Positions 1 to 7,764 of a stretch of DNA of 26,239 bases are shown here, piece by piece. The stretch is from the IMG/VR virus record IMGVR_UViG_3300021961_000547, positions 1 to 26,239 of that record, one strand, 5' to 3'. The position numbers were made by a program, and so were the translations under genes. The notes beneath the pieces were generated by a model that did no database searches, was not told where the DNA came from, and saw nothing but the letters and a program-made list of their open reading frames with translations. The stretch comes from a virus. The first letter of the stretch is position 1. Every line of letters begins with the position of its first letter.

Positions 1-2
1 GA

Positions 3-1988
3 ATAAAGGACGGTGAGAGTGAGCTTCAATCAGTGCGCTTCGATGCTGAAGTATTTAGCGAAGGCGAAGCTAGAGAATGGCTGGAGGAACATGACTTGGA
101 ACCGATAGAATTTGAACCAGCGATGGAACAGCAGCCGGAAGAAGAAGAGCGCTTTGATCGTTCTGATTTGCAACAGCGTTCATTCCATTTCGAGCCAGGT
201 GTGATCGACGAAGAACGTCGCACAGTTCGTCTTGGTGTTTCTAGTGAAGAACCTGTCGAGCGCAGCTTTGGTTTAGAAGTAATCGACCATCGCGCTGGAT
301 CAATGGATCTTAAATTTTTGAATAGTGGCCGTGCGCCGCTCCTGTTAAATCACGACATGGAGCGCCAAATCGGTGTTGTGGAATCTGTTCAGCTAGATGA
401 GGATGCTCGCCGTCTACGGGCATTGGTTCGGTTCTCTCGATCCGAGCCTGGCGAATCTATCTGGAGGGATGTCGTCGATGGTATTAGGCAGAATATTTCA
501 GTCGGATACCGCATCGACGGGCGTATCGAGGAGAAAGACGATTCCGAGGAGATCTATCGGGTTCGCACAACTCCAATGGAGATTTCAATCGTTTCAATTC
601 CAGCAGATCAGTCAAGTCTGGTGGGTGTTGGGCGAGCGGCTCCGCAACCCTTAAACCAAACCATCGAAGTGAAGGAGGCCAAAATGGCTGACGAAGTAAA
701 TCTCGATGAGGTACGGGCTGAGGCTGCTCAGGTCGCTCATCGCAACGCAAGCGAGATAATGAAACTCGCTCGCCGTCATAACAAAGCTGATCTTGGTGAC
801 AAAGCTCTGGAGCGCGGCATTTCTGTCGAGCAATTCCGAGGTGAGTTGTTGGACGCACTTGAGAGCAAACCTCTCGACGTAAATCCAGCAGCAGTCGAAG
901 CCAAACCAGCCGAGCGTCGTCAATACTCTTTGGGTCGGATGATCCAAGCTCAAGTTCGCGGCGATTTCTCAAAAGCTGGCTTCGAGCGCGAAATGCACCA
1001 GGAAATCGAGCGTCGCACAGGCAAAGCATCACAGGGCTTCTACGTTCCTGATTTTGCTTGGCGTTCCGGCATCATGACAACCGCTGCAACTGGCGCAATC
1101 TCTGGTGAGAATGTTTCTGACAGCTTCGTTCCAACCATCCATCGCTCGGACCTTTTCATCGAAGCTCTTCGCGCGAAACAAGTCATGGCTGCTTTAGGTG
1201 TGACTTATATGGGTGGCCTGACAAATCGCATCTCCATCCCGAAAATTGCAACGGGTGCTGCTGCTGGCTTTGTTGAGGAATCAGGCTCTGTTGCAGATCA
1301 GTCTCCAACTGATGCGGCTGTTACACTTCAGCCACGCACACTTGGCGCTTATGCTCAAGTATCGCGTTTGTTGGCCCTTGAGAGCATCCCTAGCATCGAG
1401 CAAATCGTGCAGGACGACCTTCTCCGGTCCATCGCCGATAAGATCGAATACTATGCGATCCAGGGTTCCGGCTCATCAGGACAGCCAACAGGCATCTTGA
1501 ACAACGGTAGCGTCGGCAATGTCGATATATCGGCTGGCACTGACGTTGATGCGCTAACTTGGGCTGACATCACAACGCTCGTTCAGACTGTTGAGCAAGC
1601 AAATGGCGTCGTAAACCAAGCTGCTCTTGGCTGGTTATCCAACCCGAAAGTGAAAGCTAAATTGGCTAACACTGCTCGCGTTGGTTCTACCGATAGCGTC
1701 ATGCTTCTGAACGATCCTTGGAACAACCTCTATGGTTATCGCGCTGAGTTCACAAGCAACGTGCCTTCCACACTTGATCCAGGTGACGGTGGCAACGACG
1801 CATCTGCGCTTATATTCGGGGACTTTAGTCAGCTTATGGTTGGCCTTTTTGGATCCCCGTCCATAATCGTGGACCCATACACCAACAGCAAATCAGGTGA
1901 CGTGGTTATCTCGATCATGCAAGAAGTTGACGTTGCTCTTCGCAACCCAGTTTCTTTCGCGATCACAGATGAAGTATCCACTGCTTGA
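3..1988 (+). CDS. Fused prohead protease (S78/HK97 type) and HK97-fold major capsid protein, 5' end outside window
   Basis: The frame is open to the window edge, with readable sequence (KDGESELQSVRFDAEVF) before the first possible start, GTG at 33. The true start is therefore probably upstream; residues below count from GTG33. Residues about 55-205 match the HK97-family S78 prohead protease: LLLNHD carries the likely catalytic His107 and ISVGY the likely Ser156, with MEISIV further on. A charged linker (about 218-320) resembles a delta or scaffold domain. The rest, from about residue 330, is an HK97-fold capsid protein. The family role is to build the procapsid, then cleave the scaffold region. 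The fusion means protease and capsid share one message, but an internal ATG at 684 with a strong Shine-Dalgarno should also yield capsid alone (434 aa). Portal and terminase genes are expected just upstream. The fused assignment is firm; the exact start is unknown. Confidence 0.9.
   Translation: MKDGESELQSVRFDAEVFSEGEAREWLEEHDLEPIEFEPAMEQQPEEEERFDRSDLQQRSFHFEPGVIDEERRTVRLGVSSEEPVERSFGLEVIDHRAGSMDLKFLNSGRAPLLLNHDMERQIGVVESVQLDEDARRLRALVRFSRSEPGESIWRDVVDGIRQNISVGYRIDGRIEEKDDSEEIYRVRTTPMEISIVSIPADQSSLVGVGRAAPQPLNQTIEVKEAKMADEVNLDEVRAEAAQVAHRNASEIMKLARRHNKADLGDKALERGISVEQFRGELLDALESKPLDVNPAAVEAKPAERRQYSLGRMIQAQVRGDFSKAGFEREMHQEIERRTGKASQGFYVPDFAWRSGIMTTAATGAISGENVSDSFVPTIHRSDLFIEALRAKQVMAALGVTYMGGLTNRISIPKIATGAAAGFVEESGSVADQSPTDAAVTLQPRTLGAYAQVSRLLALESIPSIEQIVQDDLLRSIADKIEYYAIQGSGSSGQPTGILNNGSVGNVDISAGTDVDALTWADITTLVQTVEQANGVVNQAALGWLSNPKVKAKLANTARVGSTDSVMLLNDPWNNLYGYRAEFTSNVPSTLDPGDGGNDASALIFGDFSQLMVGLFGSPSIIVDPYTNSKSGDVVISIMQEVDVALRNPVSFAITDEVSTA
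672..686 (+). promoter_or_regulatory. Internal ribosome binding site and in-frame start for free major capsid protein
   Basis: AAGGAGG at 672-678 lies five bases before an in-frame ATG at 684, inside the fused protease/capsid gene and exactly where the protease domain ends. Translation from here would give a 434-residue protein beginning MADEVNLDEV, made of scaffold-like linker plus capsid. This is the best Shine-Dalgarno match I see in the structural region. Inference: it lets capsid subunits outnumber protease subunits. Confidence 0.7.
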
Positions 1989-2003
1989 TCTGATTAACGG
2001 AAC

Positions 2004-2029
2004 GGGGTGGTGGTTTCGATTGCCACCCC
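2004..2029 (+). promoter_or_regulatory. RNA hairpin after the major capsid gene
   Basis: GGGGTGG (2004-2010) pairs perfectly with CCACCCC (2023-2029); two G-U pairs can extend the stem inward. It lies in the 60-base gap between the capsid stop and the next ATG. No U tract follows, so it is not a standard intrinsic terminator. It could stabilise the capsid mRNA or dampen downstream expression. Confidence 0.45.
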
Positions 2030-2048
2030 AATCCACCTTGGAGCAAAT

Positions 2049-2264
2049 ATGAAGCTAGTTATTTCCAAAAAAACCTTCTCTGCAATTCATGGTCGCAATC
2101 TATGGCCTGGTGATAGTGTCGAGCTTCCAGATCATATTGCTGAAAAAATGGTCGCTCGCGGGGAAGCAGAACAAGTTAAAGAAGCAAAGCGCGGTCGCTC
2201 TCGCGGGGTGACGCTATCAAATCGCGCTGTTGATGCTGACGAAATAGAAACACCAGAAGGCTAA
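2049..2264 (+). CDS. Small head-region protein, 71 aa
   Basis: I start this at ATG 2049, preceded by TTGGAG, rather than at in-frame GTGs near 2007, because those fall inside the capsid-gene hairpin. The 71-residue product begins MKLVISKKTF, has the segment DSVELPDHIAEKMVARGEAE, and ends in a lysine/arginine-rich then acidic tail. Short proteins of this pattern occur between capsid and head-tail connector genes in many siphophages; their role is not established. The 50-residue protein at 3022 has a comparable layout (GIEISEDRLDLYESRGW), so the two may be distant paralogues. It is followed after three bases by the head-tail joining gene. Confidence 0.7.
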   Translation: MKLVISKKTFSAIHGRNLWPGDSVELPDHIAEKMVARGEAEQVKEAKRGRSRGVTLSNRAVDADEIETPEG

Positions 2265-2267
2265 CCA

Positions 2268-2582
2268 ATGGCTGTCGAAACTGCCGACGATCTAGCTGTA
2301 TTTTTCTCAATCGATGACTTTGGTCTCGCTGGGAGTTACACGCTCAATGGTGGTGCAACCAGCACAATCAATGGCATTTACGACAATGAATTTCTCGAAG
2401 TTGATCCGCAAAGCGGCGTTGGCATTGTTTCAGCGGAGCCACGTTTTATGTGCCGATCCTCTGATGTGCCTGGTTCTGCTGCTCCTGGCGATGCGCTCGT
2501 CGTCAATTCAATAAATTACACTGTTCGCGTTATTCAGCCGGATGGCACTGGCGTCACTACCTTGGTTCTGGAGCGCGACTAA
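2268..2582 (+). CDS. Head-tail joining protein, 104 aa
   Basis: This 104-residue beta-rich protein starts at ATG 2268 and overlaps the next start by one base (TAATG). Length, predicted strands (GDALVVNSINYTVRVIQPDG) and position between the capsid gene and a tail-terminator-like gene fit the lambda FII-like head-tail joining family, which sits at the connector and offers a surface for tail docking. The assignment rests on context and a general family resemblance, not on a catalytic motif. It is transcribed with the surrounding head genes. Confidence 0.6.
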   Translation: MAVETADDLAVFFSIDDFGLAGSYTLNGGATSTINGIYDNEFLEVDPQSGVGIVSAEPRFMCRSSDVPGSAAPGDALVVNSINYTVRVIQPDGTGVTTLVLERD

Positions 2583-3025
2583 TGGCACATCTTAGAAAGC
2601 AGCTTCGAGATCGAGCAATCACTGATTTGACCGGATTAACGACCACTGGATCTAATGTTTACGCAAGTCGCGTTTATCCAATGGCTTCTGGCAATCTTCC
2701 TGGGCTTTGTGTTTATACACGCGATGAAAGCATCGAGGTTTCGACGATTGTGCCACCTCGAACACAAATGCGCGAATTAAGCCTGGTGATCGAAGGTTAT
2801 GCAGTATCGACTACAGTTTTAGATGATACGCTCGATCAGATTGCGCTCGAAGTCGAAGAGGCGATGGCTGGCGACATAACGATGAATGGCCTTGCTAAAA
2901 CAATTAGGCTACAATCTGTCGAGGCTGATTACAGTGATGAAGGTGAGAGGCCAGCAGGCATGGTTCGCCTCATTTATGTGATAGAATATGCAGCAGTCGA
3001 GAATGATCTGGAGAATGCAGCATGA
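2582..3025 (+). CDS. Tail terminator protein, gpU-like
   Basis: This 147-residue protein has the layout of lambda gpU-type tail terminators: an N-terminal helix (LRKQLRDRAITDLTGL), a strand region SNVYASRVYPM, a central PGLCVYT, and a C-terminal strand MVRLIYVIEYAA. In this family the protein forms a hexamer that caps the finished tail tube and provides the head-binding surface. It lies between the joining protein and the tail tube gene, as in other siphophages. Start and stop overlap both neighbours by a few bases, suggesting coupled translation. Confidence 0.65.
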   Translation: MAHLRKQLRDRAITDLTGLTTTGSNVYASRVYPMASGNLPGLCVYTRDESIEVSTIVPPRTQMRELSLVIEGYAVSTTVLDDTLDQIALEVEEAMAGDITMNGLAKTIRLQSVEADYSDEGERPAGMVRLIYVIEYAAVENDLENAA

Positions 3026-3174
3026 AACGTGTGATGGTCTTCCCTCCCAACGGTGGTGAGGGTATAGAGATTTCTGAAGATCGTTTAGATCTTTATGAAA
3101 GCCGGGGTTGGACTTCTGACCGCCCTAAATCCGAGCCGATCTTGGCTCAAATCGAAGAAAGCCAGGAGGATTAA
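3022..3174 (+). CDS. Small protein between tail terminator and tail tube genes, 50 aa
   Basis: ATG at 3022 overlaps the stop of the tail terminator gene (ATGA), and the frame runs 50 codons to TAA at 3172. The next gene's ATG follows three bases later, so it fits the operon exactly. The product starts MKRVMVFPPNGGEG and ends in an acidic stretch, with GIEISEDRLDLYESRGW in the middle. Function is unknown; the middle part is loosely like the 71-residue protein at 2049. Tight packing between two coupled genes is the main evidence that it is real. Confidence 0.65.
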   Translation: MKRVMVFPPNGGEGIEISEDRLDLYESRGWTSDRPKSEPILAQIEESQED

Positions 3175-3177
3175 GAT

Positions 3178-3567
3178 ATGGCGACTTTTGTAGGCTCCGG
3201 CGGCACTGTTCTCGTCGGCTCTGATGTAGTGGGTGAGATCCGTTCATGGACTGTAGATGAGACGATGGACCCCATCGAGACCAGTACTATTGGCGACTCA
3301 TACAGAACCTTTTCCGTTGGAATGAAGGGCTGGAGCGGAACAATGGAAGTGTACTTCGATGACACTGACACCGCTCAACAGGCAATGACTGTCGATAGCT
3401 CGATCACTGTTTCTTTCCAGATGGAAGGTAATACAACTGGCGATCATAAATTATCAGGCACTGCTCTGGTAACGGGTCGCTCAGTTACAGCCAGCTTTGA
3501 CGGCATGACTGAAGCAACTTTAACGGTTCAAGGTACAGGCGCTTTAACTGAAGGCACTGTTGCCTAA
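3178..3567 (+). CDS. Major tail tube protein, 129 aa
   Basis: This 129-residue protein begins MATFVGSGGTVLVGSDVVG and contains EIRSWTVDETMDPIETSTIGDS and GWSGTMEVYFDD, typical of the small siphophage tail tube proteins that stack as hexamer rings around the tape measure. Alternating beta strands fill most of the length. It comes just before the tail assembly chaperone pair, the canonical position. A hairpin follows in the intergenic gap, as after the capsid gene, and fits a need for abundant product. Confidence 0.8.
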   Translation: MATFVGSGGTVLVGSDVVGEIRSWTVDETMDPIETSTIGDSYRTFSVGMKGWSGTMEVYFDDTDTAQQAMTVDSSITVSFQMEGNTTGDHKLSGTALVTGRSVTASFDGMTEATLTVQGTGALTEGTVA

Positions 3568-3582
3568 TCAAAAACGGCAATG

Positions 3583-3606
3583 GGTGGGGGTGAAATATCT
3601 CCCACC
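3583..3606 (+). promoter_or_regulatory. RNA hairpin after the tail tube gene
   Basis: GGTGGG (3583-3588) can pair with CCCACC (3601-3606), within a G-rich run (GGGTGGGGG). It lies between the tail tube stop and the ribosome binding site of the chaperone gene. As with the hairpin at 2004, no U tract follows. Its GGTGG core and its place after an abundant structural gene match the other hairpin. Confidence 0.4.
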
Positions 3607-3633
3607 TAACGTCAATTTAACGGGAGAAAAATT

Positions 3634-3993
3634 ATGGCTCAAAAGAAAGAGCAAACAAGTGTCGTCGATAGGATCAAAGCTCATTATGATGCTCAAGGCT
3701 TACGCGAAATCCGCGTTCCAGAATGGGGTGACGATGATGGGCCGCTTATTATCTTCTCTGCGCCTTTTACTTTGCGCGACCAAGCTAGGATTGATTTTGC
3801 TAGTCGCAACAGTGAAAGCCAAATTGATGCGCTTTGCGAAGTTCTTGTTCAAAAGGCATTAGCTGAAGATGGTTCTAAAATGTTCAATGCGGGTGATAAG
3901 AAAACATTAAGAGAACACGCTGACATCGAGGTCATTTCGAGAATTTGTACAGAGATAATGGGTTCAAAGACTGAGGAACTGGAAAAAAACTAA
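3634..3993 (+). CDS. Tail assembly chaperone G
   Basis: This 119-residue protein starts at ATG 3634 behind AACGGGAGAAA. It has the standard position (tail tube, then G/T, then tape measure) and an acidic, helical composition typical of gpG-like chaperones, which bind the tape measure protein during tail assembly. The last sense codons are GAA AAA AAC before TAA at 3991, so the gene ends on an A AAA AAC slippery heptamer, the hallmark of G/GT frameshifting. Confidence 0.85.
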   Translation: MAQKKEQTSVVDRIKAHYDAQGLREIRVPEWGDDDGPLIIFSAPFTLRDQARIDFASRNSESQIDALCEVLVQKALAEDGSKMFNAGDKKTLREHADIEVISRICTEIMGSKTEELEKN

Positions 3994-4181
3994 GAGAAGA
4001 CGATCAACGTCAGTTTTTATTTTATATGGCTGATCGTCTGCATAAAACGGTTTCTGAGTTAGAAAGAGAAATGACGTTAACAGAGTTTATTGAGTGGAGC
4101 GTTTTTGTTAAACTAGAAGACGAACGCAGCAAAGGTCGAGGCGATGGCGGATCAACAGCTAAAGATAGACTTAACCGCTAA
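3634..4181 (+). CDS. Tail assembly chaperone GT, -1 frameshift product
   Basis: Slipping back one base at A AAA AAC (3984-3990) continues translation at CTA 3990-3992 and runs 63 more codons to TAA at 4179-4181, giving a product of about 182 residues. The extension contains FLFYMADRLHKTVSELE and TLTEFIEWSVFVKLEDE, the typical character of gpT parts, and overlaps the tape measure start by 38 bases. In lambda-like phages G and GT coat the tape measure at a fixed ratio set by the slip. Site, frame and downstream protein all agree, so I am confident of the frameshift although its rate cannot be read here. Confidence 0.85.
3984..3990 (+). promoter_or_regulatory. -1 ribosomal frameshift site, A AAA AAC
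   Basis: The heptamer is in the correct phase (gaA AAA AAC) and is followed directly by the zero-frame stop TAA. It has the X XXY YYZ pattern used in tail chaperone genes of many siphophages. I see no strong hairpin just downstream; the adjoining stop codon may itself promote pausing. Confidence 0.85.
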
Positions 4182-6072
4182 AGATAAAACCGCTGCTGCG
4201 TTTCGCGCCCTCAATAATAGGTTAGCGGCTACCAGAAGCGCTGCAATGGCTGTCGGCGGTGCAATCGGGAAAGTCACTTTAGCAGCTAGTGCGCTTGGCG
4301 CTGGTTTTGCTGTTGCTACTAAAAAAGCTCTTTCTTTCGCTGATAACATTGCAAAGACTGCCGATAAGGTTGGTATTTCCACTACAGCGCTTCAAAAATA
4401 TAGATTTGCCGCTGATCTTGCTGGCGTATCGAGCCAAGAATTAGACAACGCTCTTAGGAAACTTCAACAATCGGCTGGTGAGGCCACAACTAAAGGCACT
4501 GGCGCTGCTTATGATGCCTTCAATCAATTAGGACTTGGAGCGGATCTTGCAGCAGGTAAGCTCGAAGATGGTGAAGTAAGGTTTAGAGCGGTTGTTCAAG
4601 CCTTAGAAAAAGTAGAGAACCAATCACAAAAAGCTGCATTAGCTGCTGCTGTATTTGGTGGACGAATGGGTCCTCAACTTGTCAATTTATTGAACCAAGG
4701 CATTGCTGGACTTGATAAAACAGGCAAGAGAGCCGAGGAACTAGGTCTCATAATAAGCGAAGAATTAACGCGAAACAGTGAAAAAGCCATCGACACCATC
4801 GCTGAATTGCAAACAACGCTCAAAACAAAATTAGTTGCAACGCTTGTTGAAGCGGCTCCGGCCATAAATGAATTTGGTCAAGAATTATTAAACAACCTTC
4901 CGAATATCATTTCAAAGATGCGTGAATTAGCTCAAGTGTTTGGGCTGATTGGTGTTACTGCGACTGATAAAATAAATGCTCTAAATGAGGAAATAGGAAA
5001 ATTTCAAAAGAGTTTAGATAACCTGTACGCAAAGGCTTCTAGAGGAAAGCGTGATTTAACACCTAAAGAATTGGTCGAGCAAGACCGACTCCTGGCACAG
5101 ATTGAAAAAAGACAGCTTGCCATCAACGCACTGACAGTGGCTAGAGATAAAGCATTAAGTGATGCGGGGGTTGGTCCAAAGACAGGTGGCGATACTAAAA
5201 CTACTGGCAAAGATGGCAACATAGCATCTCAAATTGAAGAGGATTTAAGAAATAGAATTATACAAAGCCAACTCCGCTCAAGGCAAATTGCTGAAACTCA
5301 AGTCGAGTATATGTATGCCAGCAATCTTCAGAGGGAAAGAGCTCTTAAATTAGAACAAATCATGGCTCAGTTAGATCAGGCCAAAGTGCAATTAAGCGCA
5401 TCTCAGATGAAGTTGTTGATGGAAGATTTGGACCGAGAGTTTGAATTAAAAGCCATTCTCGAAGAAAAATTAAAAGTAGACGAAGAGCGCAACAAAGCAG
5501 CAGAGCGTCAGAAAGAATTGCAACAACAAATCGCTGATATTATGCAAGATGGCATCAGAACAGCCAATGAAGCGATCAGCGGCTTAATTTCTGGCACAAT
5601 GAAGTGGAAAGATGCCCTTGGATTAGTGCTTAACAAGGTTCTCGATATTGTCACTCAAATGGGTAAAACCAAAAGCGGTGGATTTAGCTTCGATCAATTA
5701 TTCAAATTAGGAGGCTCTTTCCTAACAAGTATGTTTGGCGCTCCAGCAAATCCAAGCGCAAACATGAGCGGTCCAGAATTGTATTATCACAATGGCGGTA
5801 TGGTTAATCGCAGATCTGGAATGGGTTTCCGCTCTGATGAGCGTATGATCGTTGCTCGAACAGGCGAGCGTGTATTGAACAGAGGCCAAGCAATGATGGG
5901 TGGCGCTGATGGTGGAGTTACACTAAATCAAACGATCAATCTCACAACTGGCATCCAGCAAACGGTTAGAGCAGAGGTTATGTCGTTGGCTCCTCAAATT
6001 GCAGCACAAGCAAAAGCAGCAGTGCTAGACGCTAAGAGAAGGGGTGGCGGGTTCTCCGCTGCATTCGCATAA
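4144..6072 (+). CDS. Tail tape measure protein, 642 aa
   Basis: This 642-residue protein follows the G/GT chaperones. It has an alanine-rich hydrophobic N-terminus (about 35-70), long helical and coiled-coil stretches (about 150-480, rich in Q, E, K and L), and a glycine-rich C-terminal part with YYHNGGMVNRRSGMG and ARTGERVLNRGQAMM, seen in many lambda-family tape measures. It sets tail length and is ejected ahead of the DNA. By the usual rule of about 0.15 nm per residue, the tail would be near 95-100 nm (inference). No lysozyme or peptidase domain is visible in it. Confidence 0.88.
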   Translation: MADQQLKIDLTAKDKTAAAFRALNNRLAATRSAAMAVGGAIGKVTLAASALGAGFAVATKKALSFADNIAKTADKVGISTTALQKYRFAADLAGVSSQELDNALRKLQQSAGEATTKGTGAAYDAFNQLGLGADLAAGKLEDGEVRFRAVVQALEKVENQSQKAALAAAVFGGRMGPQLVNLLNQGIAGLDKTGKRAEELGLIISEELTRNSEKAIDTIAELQTTLKTKLVATLVEAAPAINEFGQELLNNLPNIISKMRELAQVFGLIGVTATDKINALNEEIGKFQKSLDNLYAKASRGKRDLTPKELVEQDRLLAQIEKRQLAINALTVARDKALSDAGVGPKTGGDTKTTGKDGNIASQIEEDLRNRIIQSQLRSRQIAETQVEYMYASNLQRERALKLEQIMAQLDQAKVQLSASQMKLLMEDLDREFELKAILEEKLKVDEERNKAAERQKELQQQIADIMQDGIRTANEAISGLISGTMKWKDALGLVLNKVLDIVTQMGKTKSGGFSFDQLFKLGGSFLTSMFGAPANPSANMSGPELYYHNGGMVNRRSGMGFRSDERMIVARTGERVLNRGQAMMGGADGGVTLNQTINLTTGIQQTVRAEVMSLAPQIAAQAKAAVLDAKRRGGGFSAAFA

Positions 6073-6695
6073 TGGCAATAAGTTATCCATTAGCTCTACC
6101 GAGCCACACAGGCATCGCTAAGATCGATCTTAGAGCGGTTCAAGTCACTGCAATGACGATGAGCCCATTCACCTATAAGCAGCAAGTTGTCGTGCATCCA
6201 GGGCAAAGATGGGAAGCAGAGATCAGCCTGCCACCAATGAAGAGAAGCGACGCTGAAGCCTGGGTTGGTTGGTTGCTTTCGTTGCGCGGTCGATCTGGAA
6301 CTTTCTTGCTCGGTGATCCATTAGCAACCTCACCAATCGGCAATGGTGGTGGAACGCCAGTGGTAACGGGTGCAAGTCAAACCGGAGCCACTCTAAACAT
6401 CGATGGCTGCACTGCTAACCAAGGAACCTGGCTTGCGGCGGGTGATTATATTCAGCTTGGAAGCGGATCGAGCAGCCAGCTTTACAAAGTCACTCAAACA
6501 GCTTCGAGTGATAGTTTAGGTAACGCAACCCTTGAGATATGGCCTGAGCTTCGATCATCGCCTGCTGATGGAGCTACAGTCACGGTTGATGCTCCAAAAG
6601 GTTTATTTCGACTTTCTACAAACGAAGTGAATTGGTCGATCAACGAAGCCTCGGTTTTTGGCGTTACATTCCCAGCGGTTGAGGTGATAACGTGA
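6072..6695 (+). CDS. Distal tail protein, gp12-like of the GTA-type tail module
   Basis: This 207-residue protein has ATG overlapping the tape measure stop. It begins MAISYPLALPSHTGIAKI, contains GQRWEAEISLPPMKRSDAEAW and a beta-rich glycine/serine insert, and ends SVFGVTFPAVEVIT. It is first in the series that follows the tape measure in rhodobacterial gene transfer agents and related siphophages, where such proteins form the ring joining tube and baseplate hub. The stop overlaps the next start by four bases. Family resemblance is general; position carries most of the weight. Confidence 0.6.
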   Translation: MAISYPLALPSHTGIAKIDLRAVQVTAMTMSPFTYKQQVVVHPGQRWEAEISLPPMKRSDAEAWVGWLLSLRGRSGTFLLGDPLATSPIGNGGGTPVVTGASQTGATLNIDGCTANQGTWLAAGDYIQLGSGSSSQLYKVTQTASSDSLGNATLEIWPELRSSPADGATVTVDAPKGLFRLSTNEVNWSINEASVFGVTFPAVEVIT

Positions 6696-7327
6696 GTCGT
6701 TCTCTTGATGGGATAATGCTGCAAGCTATTGCTGAAGGCACAGTTTATCCATTCTACACTGTGGATCTTATGTTCGACAGCGTTACTGGCGTAAGCTCTC
6801 CGTTATATCTTTGGACTGGCAGCGGCACTGTAACGATTGAGGGAAATTCTTACATCGGAACCGGGCAATTTTTAGAGCTATCAGCGTTCGAGGAAACCAC
6901 TGATATTTCTGCAAGGAATGCCACCTTAACTCTATCAGGTATCCCATCAGATTTGCTCTCCCTGGCATTGCAGATTCCCTATCAGGGCCGCAAGTGCATC
7001 ATTCAATTTGGCGTCTTCACAACTGGCAACATCCTCAAGGAAGATGGCGCTTATCTACTAAAAGAAGATGGCGGTAAGTTTATCCTCGAAGCTACAGAGA
7101 AAAGCAGATCCATCGTGTTCTCCGGTTTTATGGATCAAATGAAAATCACTGAGGCTGGAGATACAAGCCAAATCTCTCTGATTGTTGAAAGCAGATTGGT
7201 TGATTTGGAGCGAGTCAGGGTTCGTCGATATACATCAGAGGATCAAAAATCTAGGTTTACCAATGACTTGGGCTTCGATTTTGTGAATGACCTTCAAGAC
7301 AAGGAAATCTTCTGGGGGCGCAGATGA
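6692..7327 (+). CDS. Tail hub protein, DUF2163-like
   Basis: This 211-residue protein begins MSRSLDGIMLQAIAEGTVYP. It has VDLMFDS...LYLWTGSGTVTIEGNSYIGTGQFL and SARNATLTLSGIPSDLL, a signature of the small hub proteins found second after the tape measure in GTA-like tail modules. It is mostly beta sheet. It is coupled to both neighbours by overlapping stop and start codons. Its likely place is the baseplate hub between the distal tail ring and the J-like protein. Confidence 0.6.
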   Translation: MSRSLDGIMLQAIAEGTVYPFYTVDLMFDSVTGVSSPLYLWTGSGTVTIEGNSYIGTGQFLELSAFEETTDISARNATLTLSGIPSDLLSLALQIPYQGRKCIIQFGVFTTGNILKEDGAYLLKEDGGKFILEATEKSRSIVFSGFMDQMKITEAGDTSQISLIVESRLVDLERVRVRRYTSEDQKSRFTNDLGFDFVNDLQDKEIFWGRR

Positions 7328-7764
7328 GGCGACCTAATGCTGATCTCATCCTCTCGGAATATATCGATGAATGTAGAGATCGACCATTTGCATGGGGCAA
7401 GTTTGATTGCTTAACCTTCGCAAATAACTGCATCAAAGCTCAAACTGACAGCGGTGCGCTTGATGATTTGATTGGTGGTTATAATTGTCCTGTAAGCGCT
7501 TTATATAGGCTCAGGAAGCGCGCTAAGGAATTAGGGTATAGCGCAACAGCTACAATCGTCGATGCACTCAGTGATCGCTTAAAGCGCATTGAAACAGACT
7601 ATCCTCCAAGGGGCAGCATTACGGCTAAAAAGTCTGATGGCGAAGAAATGGTGATGGGTTGGATGCTAGGTGTCGTTATGCGTCGGCATTCGGCTTTCGT
7701 TGGACCGGAAGGACTGTTATTTATAGATCGTCAACCTGATGATTTATACTGGAGCGTTCAATGA
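7324..7764 (+). CDS. NlpC/P60-like tail peptidase, DUF6950 type
   Basis: This 146-residue protein has FAWGKFDCLTFANN near the N-terminus (likely catalytic Cys29) and RRHSAFVGPEGL (likely catalytic His122), the Cys/His pattern of NlpC/P60-like cysteine peptidases. In tail modules this enzyme is thought to cut peptidoglycan cross-links as the tail penetrates the wall. It comes third after the tape measure and overlaps both neighbours, as in GTA tail operons. It is compact and has no extra domain. Confidence 0.7.
   Translation: MRRPNADLILSEYIDECRDRPFAWGKFDCLTFANNCIKAQTDSGALDDLIGGYNCPVSALYRLRKRAKELGYSATATIVDALSDRLKRIETDYPPRGSITAKKSDGEEMVMGWMLGVVMRRHSAFVGPEGLLFIDRQPDDLYWSVQ

Noticed and set aside
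484-1032. 182-residue minus-strand frame opposite the protease-capsid gene
   Set aside because: It is rich in Arg, Leu and Pro with no motif and lies wholly opposite a well-supported gene; it is a shadow.
3560-3862. 100-residue plus frame between tail tube and chaperone genes
   Set aside because: It overlaps the chaperone gene in another frame, has odd composition and spans the hairpin; the chaperone with its frameshift explains this DNA.
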